64,000 nt of DNA from assembly GCA_934444765.1 (NCBI GenBank), contig CAKSDC010000002.1, forward strand, positions 62,001-126,000, written 5' to 3'. Positions 31,613 to 39,175 of this stretch are shown here, piece after piece. How positions within the stretch are numbered: the first letter of the stretch is position 1; the number at the start of each line of letters is the position of its first letter. The translations under genes were made by a program, and so were the position numbers. Under the pieces are notes generated by a model that had not been told where the DNA came from, did not search any database, and worked only from the letters and a program-made list of their open reading frames with translations. The stretch comes from an uncultured Oscillospiraceae bacterium. Its GTDB lineage: Bacteria > Bacillota > Clostridia > Oscillospirales > Ruminococcaceae.

Positions 31613-31819
31613 ATGGCATATTCTGTTACTAAAAACACTATTATTGGTGATATATTAGACCAAGACTTTGGAGTAGCTCCTTTCTTTTTAGAGATTGGTA
31701 TGCACTGCTTAGGTTGTCCTGCTTCAAGAGGCGAAAGCATTGAAGAGGCTTGTGCAGTTCACGGAACTGACGCTGACGCTTTAGTACAAAAGTTAAACGA
31801 ATACTTTGCTACTAAGTAA
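31613..31819 (+). CDS. DUF1858 redox-disulfide domain protein
   Basis: 68 residues with the family signature MHCLGCPASRGESIEEAC (about residues 30-47). The two cysteines of CLGC are thought to form a redox disulfide. The family is often linked to hybrid-cluster proteins or ScdA/RIC-type Fe-S repair. No such partner lies next to it. GGAGG precedes the ATG, and the trmK-nif3 fusion follows 46 bp downstream. Confidence 0.88.
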   Translation: MAYSVTKNTIIGDILDQDFGVAPFFLEIGMHCLGCPASRGESIEEACAVHGTDADALVQKLNEYFATK

Positions 31820-31865
31820 GATATACTATATTACTGTTTAGCATTGCAACACTATATTATAAACT

Positions 31866-33329
31866 ATGATTAAAATAGACGATAGACTAAAATCTTGTGC
31901 TGACTTAGTGGACGGTACTGGTACCGTCTGCGACGTTGGTACAGACCACGCACACCTATGTGTGTATTTAATACAAGCAAACATATGCTCTAACGTTATA
32001 GCTTCTGATGTGGTGGACGGTCCTTTAAAGTCTGCCGAACAGACTATAAAGCGTTACAGTCTTAACGATAAGATTAAACTCGTTAAGTCCGACGGTTTAA
32101 AGAATATAGACCTACATAGCGTAAGCGATGTGGTAATAGCTGGTTTGGGTGGAGAAACTATATTAAGTATCATTCGCAACGAGCCTCTATTAAAAACTTT
32201 GAATATATCTTTAATACTGCAACCTATGACTAAAGCTCCGCTATTAAGAAAAGAACTCTATTCCGATGGATTTGAAATAGTTAAAGAGATTCCTTCTAAA
32301 GTGGGAGATACTTTCTATACTACTATGAAGGTATCCTACACTGGATTTTCTACCAAACTACCAGAGTACACCGCTAAAATCGGTAAGGTAGACTTTAACG
32401 ACGAACTCTCTAAAGAGTACGGACTATACAAAGTTCGTTCTTTAAACAAACTTATAGATAGCTTAAAGTTTTCTAATACCGACTATTCTACACTACAACA
32501 GATAGTATTAAAGACTGAAAAACTTGCTACTGGCGAACTGTTCAGCACATTACAAGACGTATACTCTGCTATAGATAGTGTAGCTAAGTTTTCCACTCAG
32601 GAAAAGTGGGATAACTCTGGAATACTAATAGGCAATCCTAATAGTAAAGTATCTAAAGTATTAGTAACTTTAGATATTACTAACAGCGTAATAGATGAAG
32701 CTATTCAAGGCGGATATGATACTATAGTATCTCATCACCCTGTAATATTTAACCCTATCAAGTCGATACTATCTAATAGTATTGAGTATAAGTTAATTCA
32801 ACATGGTATTAATGCTATATGTTGTCATACTCCTTTAGATATGGCTAAGGGTGGTATTAACGATATCTTATATAGTGCGTTTAAAGTCCCACTAAGTCTA
32901 TTAGAAGATGCTACTACTTTAGAAGTATGCACTTCGGACGGTTTAGGCTTTGGAAAGATAGTATCTACAGATACTACTTTAACACCTAAACAGATAGCCT
33001 ACGTTCTAAAAGATATACTAAACTGTACAGTAGTAAAGTATATCAATGGCGATAGACCTATCAAAAAGATAGCTTGGTGTAGTGGTTCAGGTGGTTCTAT
33101 GTTAGAAGAAGTACTCAATATGGGTGCAGACGCTTACATCACAGGCGATATAAAACATGACCGCTGGCTATACGCTAAAGATAACGGTATATCTCTATTC
33201 GACTGCGGACACTTCCACACTGAAAACATAGTACTACCATATTTGAGACAGATAATATTCTCTACAGTACCTAATGTAGAAGTATCTGTAGCAAATAGTT
33301 CTTGTGACGTTGTGGAGTACGCTATATAA
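31866..33329 (+). CDS. Fusion of tRNA (adenine22-N1)-methyltransferase TrmK and Nif3-like protein
   Basis: 487 residues. The N-terminal half (about 1-222) is TrmK, an SAM-dependent methyltransferase for A22 of tRNA: GTVCDVGTDHAHLCVYL, IASDVVDGPLKSA, VIAGLGGETI and LQPMTKAPLLRKEL. The C-terminal half (about 228-487) is a Nif3/YqfO-type dinuclear-metal protein: WDNSGILIGN, DTIVSHHPVIF, CCHTPLDMAKGGIND and SGGSMLEE with GDIKHD and DCGHFHTEN. In many Firmicutes the two are separate neighbours (yqfN-yqfO); here they share one frame. No ribosome site is placed at the junction. The function of Nif3 is not settled. Confidence 0.88.
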   Translation: MIKIDDRLKSCADLVDGTGTVCDVGTDHAHLCVYLIQANICSNVIASDVVDGPLKSAEQTIKRYSLNDKIKLVKSDGLKNIDLHSVSDVVIAGLGGETILSIIRNEPLLKTLNISLILQPMTKAPLLRKELYSDGFEIVKEIPSKVGDTFYTTMKVSYTGFSTKLPEYTAKIGKVDFNDELSKEYGLYKVRSLNKLIDSLKFSNTDYSTLQQIVLKTEKLATGELFSTLQDVYSAIDSVAKFSTQEKWDNSGILIGNPNSKVSKVLVTLDITNSVIDEAIQGGYDTIVSHHPVIFNPIKSILSNSIEYKLIQHGINAICCHTPLDMAKGGINDILYSAFKVPLSLLEDATTLEVCTSDGLGFGKIVSTDTTLTPKQIAYVLKDILNCTVVKYINGDRPIKKIAWCSGSGGSMLEEVLNMGADAYITGDIKHDRWLYAKDNGISLFDCGHFHTENIVLPYLRQIIFSTVPNVEVSVANSSCDVVEYAI

Positions 33330-33356
33330 CGATAGCACGAACTTTTAAGACTTATA

Positions 33357-33393
33357 ATCCGTCCATGTATAGTTATCTTGGACGGATATTTTT
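33357..33393 (+). terminator. Terminator after the trmK-nif3 fusion
   Basis: ATCCGTCC / GGACGGAT followed by ATTTTT. Confidence 0.88.
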
Positions 33394-33422
33394 AATATAT
33401 TAAAGAGAAAGGATTTTTTACT

Positions 33423-35186
33423 ATGGCTTTAGATGGAGCTTTTTTATACTCTATAAAACAAGAACTTAACTTTTTAATAGGCGGTAAAGTGGATAAGATA
33501 CATCAACCTTCCAGAGAAGAACTATTAATAACGTTCAGAGTTAAAAGTGGTATGTACAGACTATTAATATGTGTATCGGCTTCCAGTAGCAGAGTACACA
33601 TAACCAACGTTACTATAGACAATCCTAAAGTACCTACTATGTTCTGTATGTTTATGAGAAAACATCTTGGTGGTGGAAAGTTAATTAATATCCGACAAGA
33701 CGGTTTGGAACGTATACTATACTTCGACTTTGAATGTATGAACGAACTCGGCGATATGGTAACTATCACTCTCGCTTGTGAAATCATGGGTAGATACTCC
33801 AACATGATACTAATAAATCAAAACGGCAAGGTAATGGATAGTCTTAAACGTGTAGATGCCGAAATGAGCCGTGAAAGATTGGTCTTACCAAACGTCACTT
33901 ACGAACTACCTCCACGTGATAGTAGACTTAACTTTTTAACAGCCTCTAAAGAAGATATCATATCTGCTATTAAGTTGCAACCTAATGGGGACTTAGCTAA
34001 AACTCTAATTAAGGTGTTCGAGGGCGTATCCCCTATACTCTGTCGTGAATGGGTATACTATGCTACTAACGGCTTTGATATCAAAACGTTCGACCTGACT
34101 ACTGAATACTTAGACAGACTGTTATACATTATAAATCAAACTAAGATGAAACTACTAAATGCACAGTGTTCTTTTACCGTGGTACAGACCAAAGACGGTC
34201 AACTTAAAGACTACTCCTTTATAGACTTACACCAATATGAAGACTTAATGAACACTATACACTTCAATAACGCTTTCGACTTATTAGACTACTTCTATTC
34301 TCAGCGTGATAGCTACGCAAGACTTAAACAACGTGCTGATGACCTATTTAAACTTCTAACCAGTACCAATGAACGTATCACTAAAAAGATTAGTATTCAG
34401 CAAGAAGAACTATCTCAATGTGAAAAAAAGGACTTATCTAAACTATATGGCGACTTGCTATCCGCTAATATATATCGTATCAAAAAGGGAGATAGTTCAA
34501 TAACGTTAGAAGACTTCTATCAAGAAGACTGTCCTACTGTAACTATTCCATTAGACGTTAGAAAAACACCTTCTCAAAATGCACAGGCATACTATACCGA
34601 ATATAAAAAGTCTATAACCGCTATAGAAAAACTCACTGAACAGATTTCCAAAGCTAAAGAAGAACTTCAATATATAGATAGCGTATTCGATGCACTCACC
34701 CGTGCAGAAACTGAAAACGAAGTAATTCAACTACGCTTAGAATTAGCTGAACAGGGCTATATAAAGTCTAACAGATTAAAGAGCAAACCTCCTAAGGAAC
34801 TCCCTCCTATAGAGTTCAAGTCTACGGACGGCTATACTATATTAGTCGGCAGAAACAATAAGCAAAATGACAAACTGACTACCAAAATAGCCGAAAAGTT
34901 AGACGTTTGGGTACACGTTCATAATATAACGGGTTCTCATGTAGTAGTACAGACTAACGGAACTACTCCACCAGATAGCACTATAGAAGACGCTTGTATA
35001 TTGGCAGTACACCATAGCAAAGCTAAAAATTCTGCACAAGTTCCAGTAGACTATTGCTTAGCTAAGTATGTAAAAAAACCGAACGGTTCTAAACCTGGAA
35101 TGGTAATATTCACACATAACAAGACTGCGTACATCACTCCCGATGAAGAAAGAGTTAAACTATTAAAAGAAAGTCCAAACAGATAA
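33423..35186 (+). CDS. rqcH: RqcH / NFACT family ribosome quality-control protein
   Basis: It binds obstructed 50S subunits with peptidyl-tRNA and directs alanine tailing. The 587 residues comprise NFACT-N (starting DGAFLYSIKQELN, with VDKIHQPSREELLITFR), a central coiled coil (about 290-430) and the NFACT-R domain (about 455-560; ILVGRNNKQNDKLT, DVWVHVHNITGSHVVV). The D-R pair of NFACT-N, needed for tailing in studied homologues, reads Glu96-Arg97 here (GLERILYF), a conservative change. GAAAGGA precedes the ATG. Old names are FbpA or fibronectin-binding protein. Confidence 0.92.
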   Translation: MALDGAFLYSIKQELNFLIGGKVDKIHQPSREELLITFRVKSGMYRLLICVSASSSRVHITNVTIDNPKVPTMFCMFMRKHLGGGKLINIRQDGLERILYFDFECMNELGDMVTITLACEIMGRYSNMILINQNGKVMDSLKRVDAEMSRERLVLPNVTYELPPRDSRLNFLTASKEDIISAIKLQPNGDLAKTLIKVFEGVSPILCREWVYYATNGFDIKTFDLTTEYLDRLLYIINQTKMKLLNAQCSFTVVQTKDGQLKDYSFIDLHQYEDLMNTIHFNNAFDLLDYFYSQRDSYARLKQRADDLFKLLTSTNERITKKISIQQEELSQCEKKDLSKLYGDLLSANIYRIKKGDSSITLEDFYQEDCPTVTIPLDVRKTPSQNAQAYYTEYKKSITAIEKLTEQISKAKEELQYIDSVFDALTRAETENEVIQLRLELAEQGYIKSNRLKSKPPKELPPIEFKSTDGYTILVGRNNKQNDKLTTKIAEKLDVWVHVHNITGSHVVVQTNGTTPPDSTIEDACILAVHHSKAKNSAQVPVDYCLAKYVKKPNGSKPGMVIFTHNKTAYITPDEERVKLLKESPNR

Positions 35187-35224
35187 AAAATAGCTATCCT
35201 ATTATGATTAGGATAGCTATTTTA
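35185..35224. terminator. Bidirectional terminator
   Basis: TAGCTATCCTA / TAGGATAGCTA flanked by AAAAAA and TTTT, between the convergent rqcH and VanY-like genes. Confidence 0.88.
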
Positions 35225-35241
35225 ATATATACTATTAAGAG

Positions 35242-36516
35242 TTAGTCGGCATATTCGGAAGTAATTCCAAGATACTCTTCAAGACACATACCACTGTTGT
35301 ATACGTCAGTAGCTAAGTCTACACCAAGATATCTTAAATGCCAAGGTTCGTATTGATAGCCTGTGATATCTTCTTTACCCTTAGGATATCTAACTATAAA
35401 GCCATACTTATAGCAGTTTTTATCTACCCAGATACCCTCATCAGTATAAGCGAAAGAGTCGTCTATAGTGTTAAGGTCAAAGCATAGACCAGTTTGATGT
35501 TCAGAGTAACCAGCACGTGATGAGTACTTATCAGCAGCCGCATAGCCGTCACGGTTAGCATAACGTTCATATAGACCCACTTGGTATTCGTAAGAACGGA
35601 AACCAGAAGAAATATATAAGTTTAGACCCTCAGTGGCAGCGTCTTTAGCCATTTTGCTGAATGCTGACTGTACTTCAGGCGATAAGTCCCCACCGTATGG
35701 GTTGTAATCTTTAGGTAAAGAGTAAGTCTTATTAGCTATTACTATACCGTCTACATAAGTAACCCCATTTACGGTATTGATATTAGGATTGTTTCTATCT
35801 ATATAGTCAAGAATTCTACCGTCGCCACTGTCGTCATCAACGTCTACACCGTCGGAGTCGTAGAACATACCAACGTATACTCTAACCTGAGCGTATATAG
35901 ATGGATTTACTGTAGACTTAACGGTAACTATACAAGAACCGTCGGAAACGCCTGTAATATTACCCTTACTATCTACGGTAGCTACTAAAGGATTACTACT
36001 AATCCAAGTTTCGGACTTATCCTTAGCATCTAAAGGATACATAGTAACTATAGGCATTTGACTTTCGCCAACCTCTAAGTTCACCTTATTGGTGGATAGT
36101 TGGATTGAATTTACAGTACCTTCTGGAACTACTACAGAAGTTTCGCCACCTACTGCCACTACACCGTCGGTAGTAGTAACAGCCGTAGTAGTAGTATCTG
36201 CGGTAGTAGTGGTAGTAGCTACAGTAGTAACAGGAACGCTACTTTCAGAAATCACGATATCACCAGAACCCACAAAAGTTTCTAAAGTGGTAGTATCTGC
36301 GGTAGTTATAGGTGGAGGTGTAGTAACCACTTCGGAAGTAGTAGTCGTAACGTCGTTACTATCGCCTATAACGTCTATAGAAGGGTCTATAGCTTGAGAA
36401 GTGTTCAAACTATCTAAGTCTACCGAATTATCATTTATCTGTGAACACGCAGTAGCAGAAGATACTACCATAATAAGACCCATAATAAGTGCTATATTCT
36501 TTTTATATTTTTTCAT
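35242..36516 (-). CDS. Lipoprotein D,D-carboxypeptidase (VanY/M15) with BIG2 domain
   Basis: 424 residues, anchored outside the membrane. The signal peptide MKKYKKNIALIMGLIMVV ends in the lipobox ATAC. A Thr-rich tether (about 50-140) precedes a bacterial Ig-like BIG2 domain (about 140-225, IQLSTNKVNLEVGE, WISSNPLVATVDSKGNITGV). The zinc peptidase domain (about 275-415) has SSGFRSYEYQVGLY, SRAGYSEHQTGLCFDLN and EPWHLRYLG, giving the His, Asp and His zinc ligands. It trims the terminal D-Ala of peptidoglycan. AAAGGA precedes the ATG at 36516; a longer frame to 36594 lacks a ribosome site. No van resistance genes are nearby. Confidence 0.88.
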   Translation of the reverse strand: MKKYKKNIALIMGLIMVVSSATACSQINDNSVDLDSLNTSQAIDPSIDVIGDSNDVTTTTSEVVTTPPPITTADTTTLETFVGSGDIVISESSVPVTTVATTTTTADTTTTAVTTTDGVVAVGGETSVVVPEGTVNSIQLSTNKVNLEVGESQMPIVTMYPLDAKDKSETWISSNPLVATVDSKGNITGVSDGSCIVTVKSTVNPSIYAQVRVYVGMFYDSDGVDVDDDSGDGRILDYIDRNNPNINTVNGVTYVDGIVIANKTYSLPKDYNPYGGDLSPEVQSAFSKMAKDAATEGLNLYISSGFRSYEYQVGLYERYANRDGYAAADKYSSRAGYSEHQTGLCFDLNTIDDSFAYTDEGIWVDKNCYKYGFIVRYPKGKEDITGYQYEPWHLRYLGVDLATDVYNSGMCLEEYLGITSEYAD

Positions 36517-36565
36517 TATTACTGTTCCTTTCTTAAGTTTTAAGATAAATATTCCTATAGTATCT

Positions 36566-36594
36566 ATTATATACATATAATTTAGAAATGTCAA
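36566..36594 (-). promoter_or_regulatory. Promoter of the VanY-like gene
   Basis: TTGACA, 17 bases, TATAAT on the minus strand. Confidence 0.88.
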
Positions 36595-36714
36595 TACTAA
36601 GTAAAAAGTTTACTCAAACATAGAACGACGCTTTATTATATGGTAATATATTCCTATGTACGCTTGGAAATATTTAGAACTTCAAAAAAAGTTTGCAAGT
36701 TTTTCAAAAAACAC

Positions 36715-36743
36715 TTGCATTTTTTTTGAATATGTAATATTAT
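36715..36743 (+). promoter_or_regulatory. Promoter of the aminotransferase gene
   Basis: TTGCAT, 17 bases, TATTAT, 65 bp before the start codon. Confidence 0.7.
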
Positions 36744-36807
36744 ATATATAGTGCCTTATGGCAAGGGCAACTATATTTTAGGATTAATTTAGGAGTGATT
36801 TTATATC

Positions 36808-38085
36808 ATGAAACTTTCAGAAATGAATAAGGAACAGCTAACTTCTTTTAAAAACTCGGTGCAAGAAGAATACGACTCTTTTAAGTCTTTAGGCTTAAAG
36901 CTAAACATGGCAAGAGGTAAGCCTTCGGCTGAACAGTTAGACCTTTCTATGCCTATGTTAGACTGCCTAACCAGTAAAGACATCTTAAAGGCAGAAGACG
37001 GTTTAGACGTTAGAAACTATGGTATATTAGACGGTATTCCAGAAGCTAAAAGACTAATGAGCCAACTATTAGGCGTATCTTCCGACGAAGTTATTATATA
37101 TGGTAATGCAAGTTTAACCGCTATGTATGATACCGTATCCAGAAGTATGAACTTTGGTGTTATGGGTTCTACTCCTTGGAATAAGTTAGACAAGGTAAAG
37201 TTCTTATGTCCTGTACCTGGCTACGATAGACACTTTGCTATTACTGAACTATTCGGTATAGAAATGGTTAACGTTCCACTTACTCAAGACGGTCCAGATA
37301 TGGATATGGTGGAAAGTTTGGTATCCTCTGATGAGTCTATTAAGGGTATATGGTGTGTACCTCAATACGCTAACCCTACAGGTATATGTTACTCCGATGA
37401 AACCGTTAGAAGATTTGCTAACCTTTCACCAAAGGCTAAAGACTTTAGAATCTTTTGGGATAACGCATACGCTATACATCACTTAGTAGATAATCCTAAG
37501 ATAGTACTAAACATTATGGATGAATGCAAAAAGAACGGTAAAGAAGATATGGTATATATCTTTGGTTCTACTTCTAAGGTTACATTCTCAGGTGCTGGCG
37601 TTAGTGCTATAGGTACCAGTGCTAACAACATAAAAGATATTAAAAAGCAACTAACCGTAGCTACTATAGGCTTCGATAAGATAAACCAACTAAGACACTG
37701 CAAGTTCTTTGGTAACTTTGAGGGTATGCTAAAGCATATGGATAAGCACAAAGCTATACTAAAGCCAAAGTTCGACTGTGTTATAGCAAACCTTGAAAAA
37801 GAGATTGCTCCTTTAGGTATAGGCACATGGTTCAACCCACAAGGTGGATACTTTGTATCGTTCAATTCCGAAAACGGTTGTGCTAAAAGAATAGTTAGCC
37901 TATGTAAAGAGGCTGGCGTAGTCCTTACAGATGCAGGCGCTACCTATCCATACCACTTAGACCCTAACGATAGCAACATTAGAATAGCACCTTCTTTCCC
38001 ACCAGTAGAAGAACTTGAACAGGCTATGAAGTTATTCTGTATCTGTGTAAAGTTAGCTACTGCTGAAAAACTACTCGCTGAATAA
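36808..38085 (+). CDS. Aspartate aminotransferase, class I/II fold (subgroup Ic type)
   Basis: A 425-residue PLP enzyme. The N-terminal LNMARGKPSAEQLDLSMPML is typical of the Corynebacterium-type (Ic) aspartate aminotransferases. VPQYANPTGI and DNAYAIHHLV bind the cofactor, the PLP lysine is in FGSTSKVTFSG, and a substrate arginine follows in NIRIAPSFPP. It exchanges the amino group between aspartate and 2-oxoglutarate, feeding the lysine pathway present at 47819-50812. It is a single gene. AGGAGTGA precedes the ATG. Confidence 0.88.
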   Translation: MKLSEMNKEQLTSFKNSVQEEYDSFKSLGLKLNMARGKPSAEQLDLSMPMLDCLTSKDILKAEDGLDVRNYGILDGIPEAKRLMSQLLGVSSDEVIIYGNASLTAMYDTVSRSMNFGVMGSTPWNKLDKVKFLCPVPGYDRHFAITELFGIEMVNVPLTQDGPDMDMVESLVSSDESIKGIWCVPQYANPTGICYSDETVRRFANLSPKAKDFRIFWDNAYAIHHLVDNPKIVLNIMDECKKNGKEDMVYIFGSTSKVTFSGAGVSAIGTSANNIKDIKKQLTVATIGFDKINQLRHCKFFGNFEGMLKHMDKHKAILKPKFDCVIANLEKEIAPLGIGTWFNPQGGYFVSFNSENGCAKRIVSLCKEAGVVLTDAGATYPYHLDPNDSNIRIAPSFPPVEELEQAMKLFCICVKLATAEKLLAE

Positions 38086-38116
38086 TCTTTAAAGATATCT
38101 TTCAAAATACTACTAT

Positions 38117-38146
38117 AGTGGAACGGAAATATACTACCGTTCCACT
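38117..38146 (+). terminator. Hairpin after the aminotransferase gene
   Basis: AGTGGAACGG / CCGTTCCACT (10 bp) followed by ATTACTATATT, a weak U-tract. Confidence 0.6.
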
Positions 38147-38161
38147 ATTACTATATTCAAA

Positions 38162-38201
38162 AATAATAGTCATAGTAAGCGTTATTACTATGACTATTAT
38201 T
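38162..38201. terminator. 17-bp perfect inverted repeat between convergent genes
   Basis: Arms 38162-38178 and 38185-38201 (AATAATAGTCATAGTAA and its complement, loop GCGTTA). A likely bidirectional terminator for the aminotransferase and rubrerythrin genes. Confidence 0.7.
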
Positions 38202-38232
38202 ACATATTAACCTATACTATATTTTAATTAGA

Positions 38233-38778
38233 TTAGCCAAAGTATCTATCTAATAGACCTTTAAAAGCTCTACCGTGTCTTGCTTCGTCCTTAGCCATTT
38301 CGTGAACAGTATCATGAATAGCGTCTAAGTTTAGTTGTTTAGCCTTAGAAGCTAACTGTTTTTTACCTTCACAAGCACCAGCTTCAGCCATTACACGCAT
38401 TTCCAAATTCTTCTTAGTGGAAGGAGTAACTACTTCGCCAAGAAGTTCAGCAAACTTAGCAGCGTGTTCAGCCTCTTCATAGGCAGCCTTTTCCCAATAT
38501 AGACCTATTTCAGGATAGCCTTCTCTATAAGCTACTCTTGCCATAGCTAAGTACATACCTACTTCGGAACATTCGCCGTTAAAGTTTTCTCTTAAACCTT
38601 GAACTATTTCTGGGTCTACGTCTTTAGCAACGCCTACCACGTGTTCATCTACAAAAGTGATAGCATCTTCTACTACTTCGTTGAACTTAGAAGCTGGAGC
38701 TTTACATTGTGGACATTTTTCAGGAGCAGTTTCACCTTCGTATACATAACCACATACAGAACAGACAAATTTTTTCAT
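38233..38778 (-). CDS. Reverse rubrerythrin (rubredoxin domain N-terminal)
   Basis: 181 residues. It detoxifies peroxide in anaerobes. The rubredoxin-like iron site is at the N-terminus (VCSVCGYVYEGETAPEKCPQCKAP, about 4-28). The four-helix diiron domain follows (about 45-181), with ExxxH-type ligands ECSEVGMYLAMAR, EEAEHAAKFAEL, AEAGACEGKK and DEARHGRAFKGLL. The order is reversed from classical rubrerythrin. It is a single gene with a perfect promoter and a small leader hairpin. A PerR-type operator was not recognised. Confidence 0.93.
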   Translation of the reverse strand: MKKFVCSVCGYVYEGETAPEKCPQCKAPASKFNEVVEDAITFVDEHVVGVAKDVDPEIVQGLRENFNGECSEVGMYLAMARVAYREGYPEIGLYWEKAAYEEAEHAAKFAELLGEVVTPSTKKNLEMRVMAEAGACEGKKQLASKAKQLNLDAIHDTVHEMAKDEARHGRAFKGLLDRYFG

Positions 38779-38823
38779 ATTAAAATACCTCCATAATATT
38801 ATTCATTATATATATTTATAGCA

Positions 38824-38852
38824 AGTTAGCCAAGTTTAATTAATAGCTAACT
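38824..38852 (-). promoter_or_regulatory. Leader hairpin of the rubrerythrin gene
   Basis: AGTTAGC / GCTAACT, 7 bp, about 11 bases after the predicted transcription start and without a U-run. Confidence 0.4.
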
Positions 38853-38869
38853 GTTTGTATCGTACTTAA

Positions 38870-38898
38870 AGTATACCATAAAGGTCTACATTTGTCAA
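38870..38898 (-). promoter_or_regulatory. Promoter of the rubrerythrin gene
   Basis: TTGACA, 17 bases, TATACT on the minus strand. Confidence 0.9.
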
Positions 38899-39047
38899 TA
38901 GATTTTTTGAAATATTCTAAAAAATTTTTTTGTAACACTTTCACAAAAAATCATTGATATGAGGCATAAATATTATTTAAAGTATTATATACCATAATAT
39001 TTAAAAAATCAAGAGGGTAATTGTTAAATTTTTAAGTACATACGTAT

Positions 39048-39071
39048 CTATGGGAATGAACATTCCTATAG
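39048..39071 (+). promoter_or_regulatory. Palindromic site upstream of nrdDG
   Basis: CTATGGGAATG AA CATTCCTATAG is a near-perfect 24-bp palindrome lying 33 bp upstream of the nrd promoter. It is a candidate operator or activator site and does not match the NrdR box I know. The rest of the gap 38899-39103 is AT-rich with nothing else clear. Confidence 0.45.
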
Positions 39072-39103
39072 TCTGTTTATCTGAAAAGTTCATACTTTAT
39101 ACA

Positions 39104-39132
39104 TTGAATTTTTCTATCTTTCGTGATATCAT
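39104..39132 (+). promoter_or_regulatory. Promoter of nrdDG
   Basis: TTGAAT, 17 bases, TATCAT, 43 bp before the nrdD start. Confidence 0.6.
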
Positions 39133-39175
39133 TTAAAATGTTAATATTTTTAAAGGATTAAAGGGAGACTTAGCT

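Noticed and set aside
38899..39175. NrdR boxes upstream of nrdDG
   Set aside because: No ACAnTATATnTTGT-like tandem sites are present; only a different palindrome is seen.
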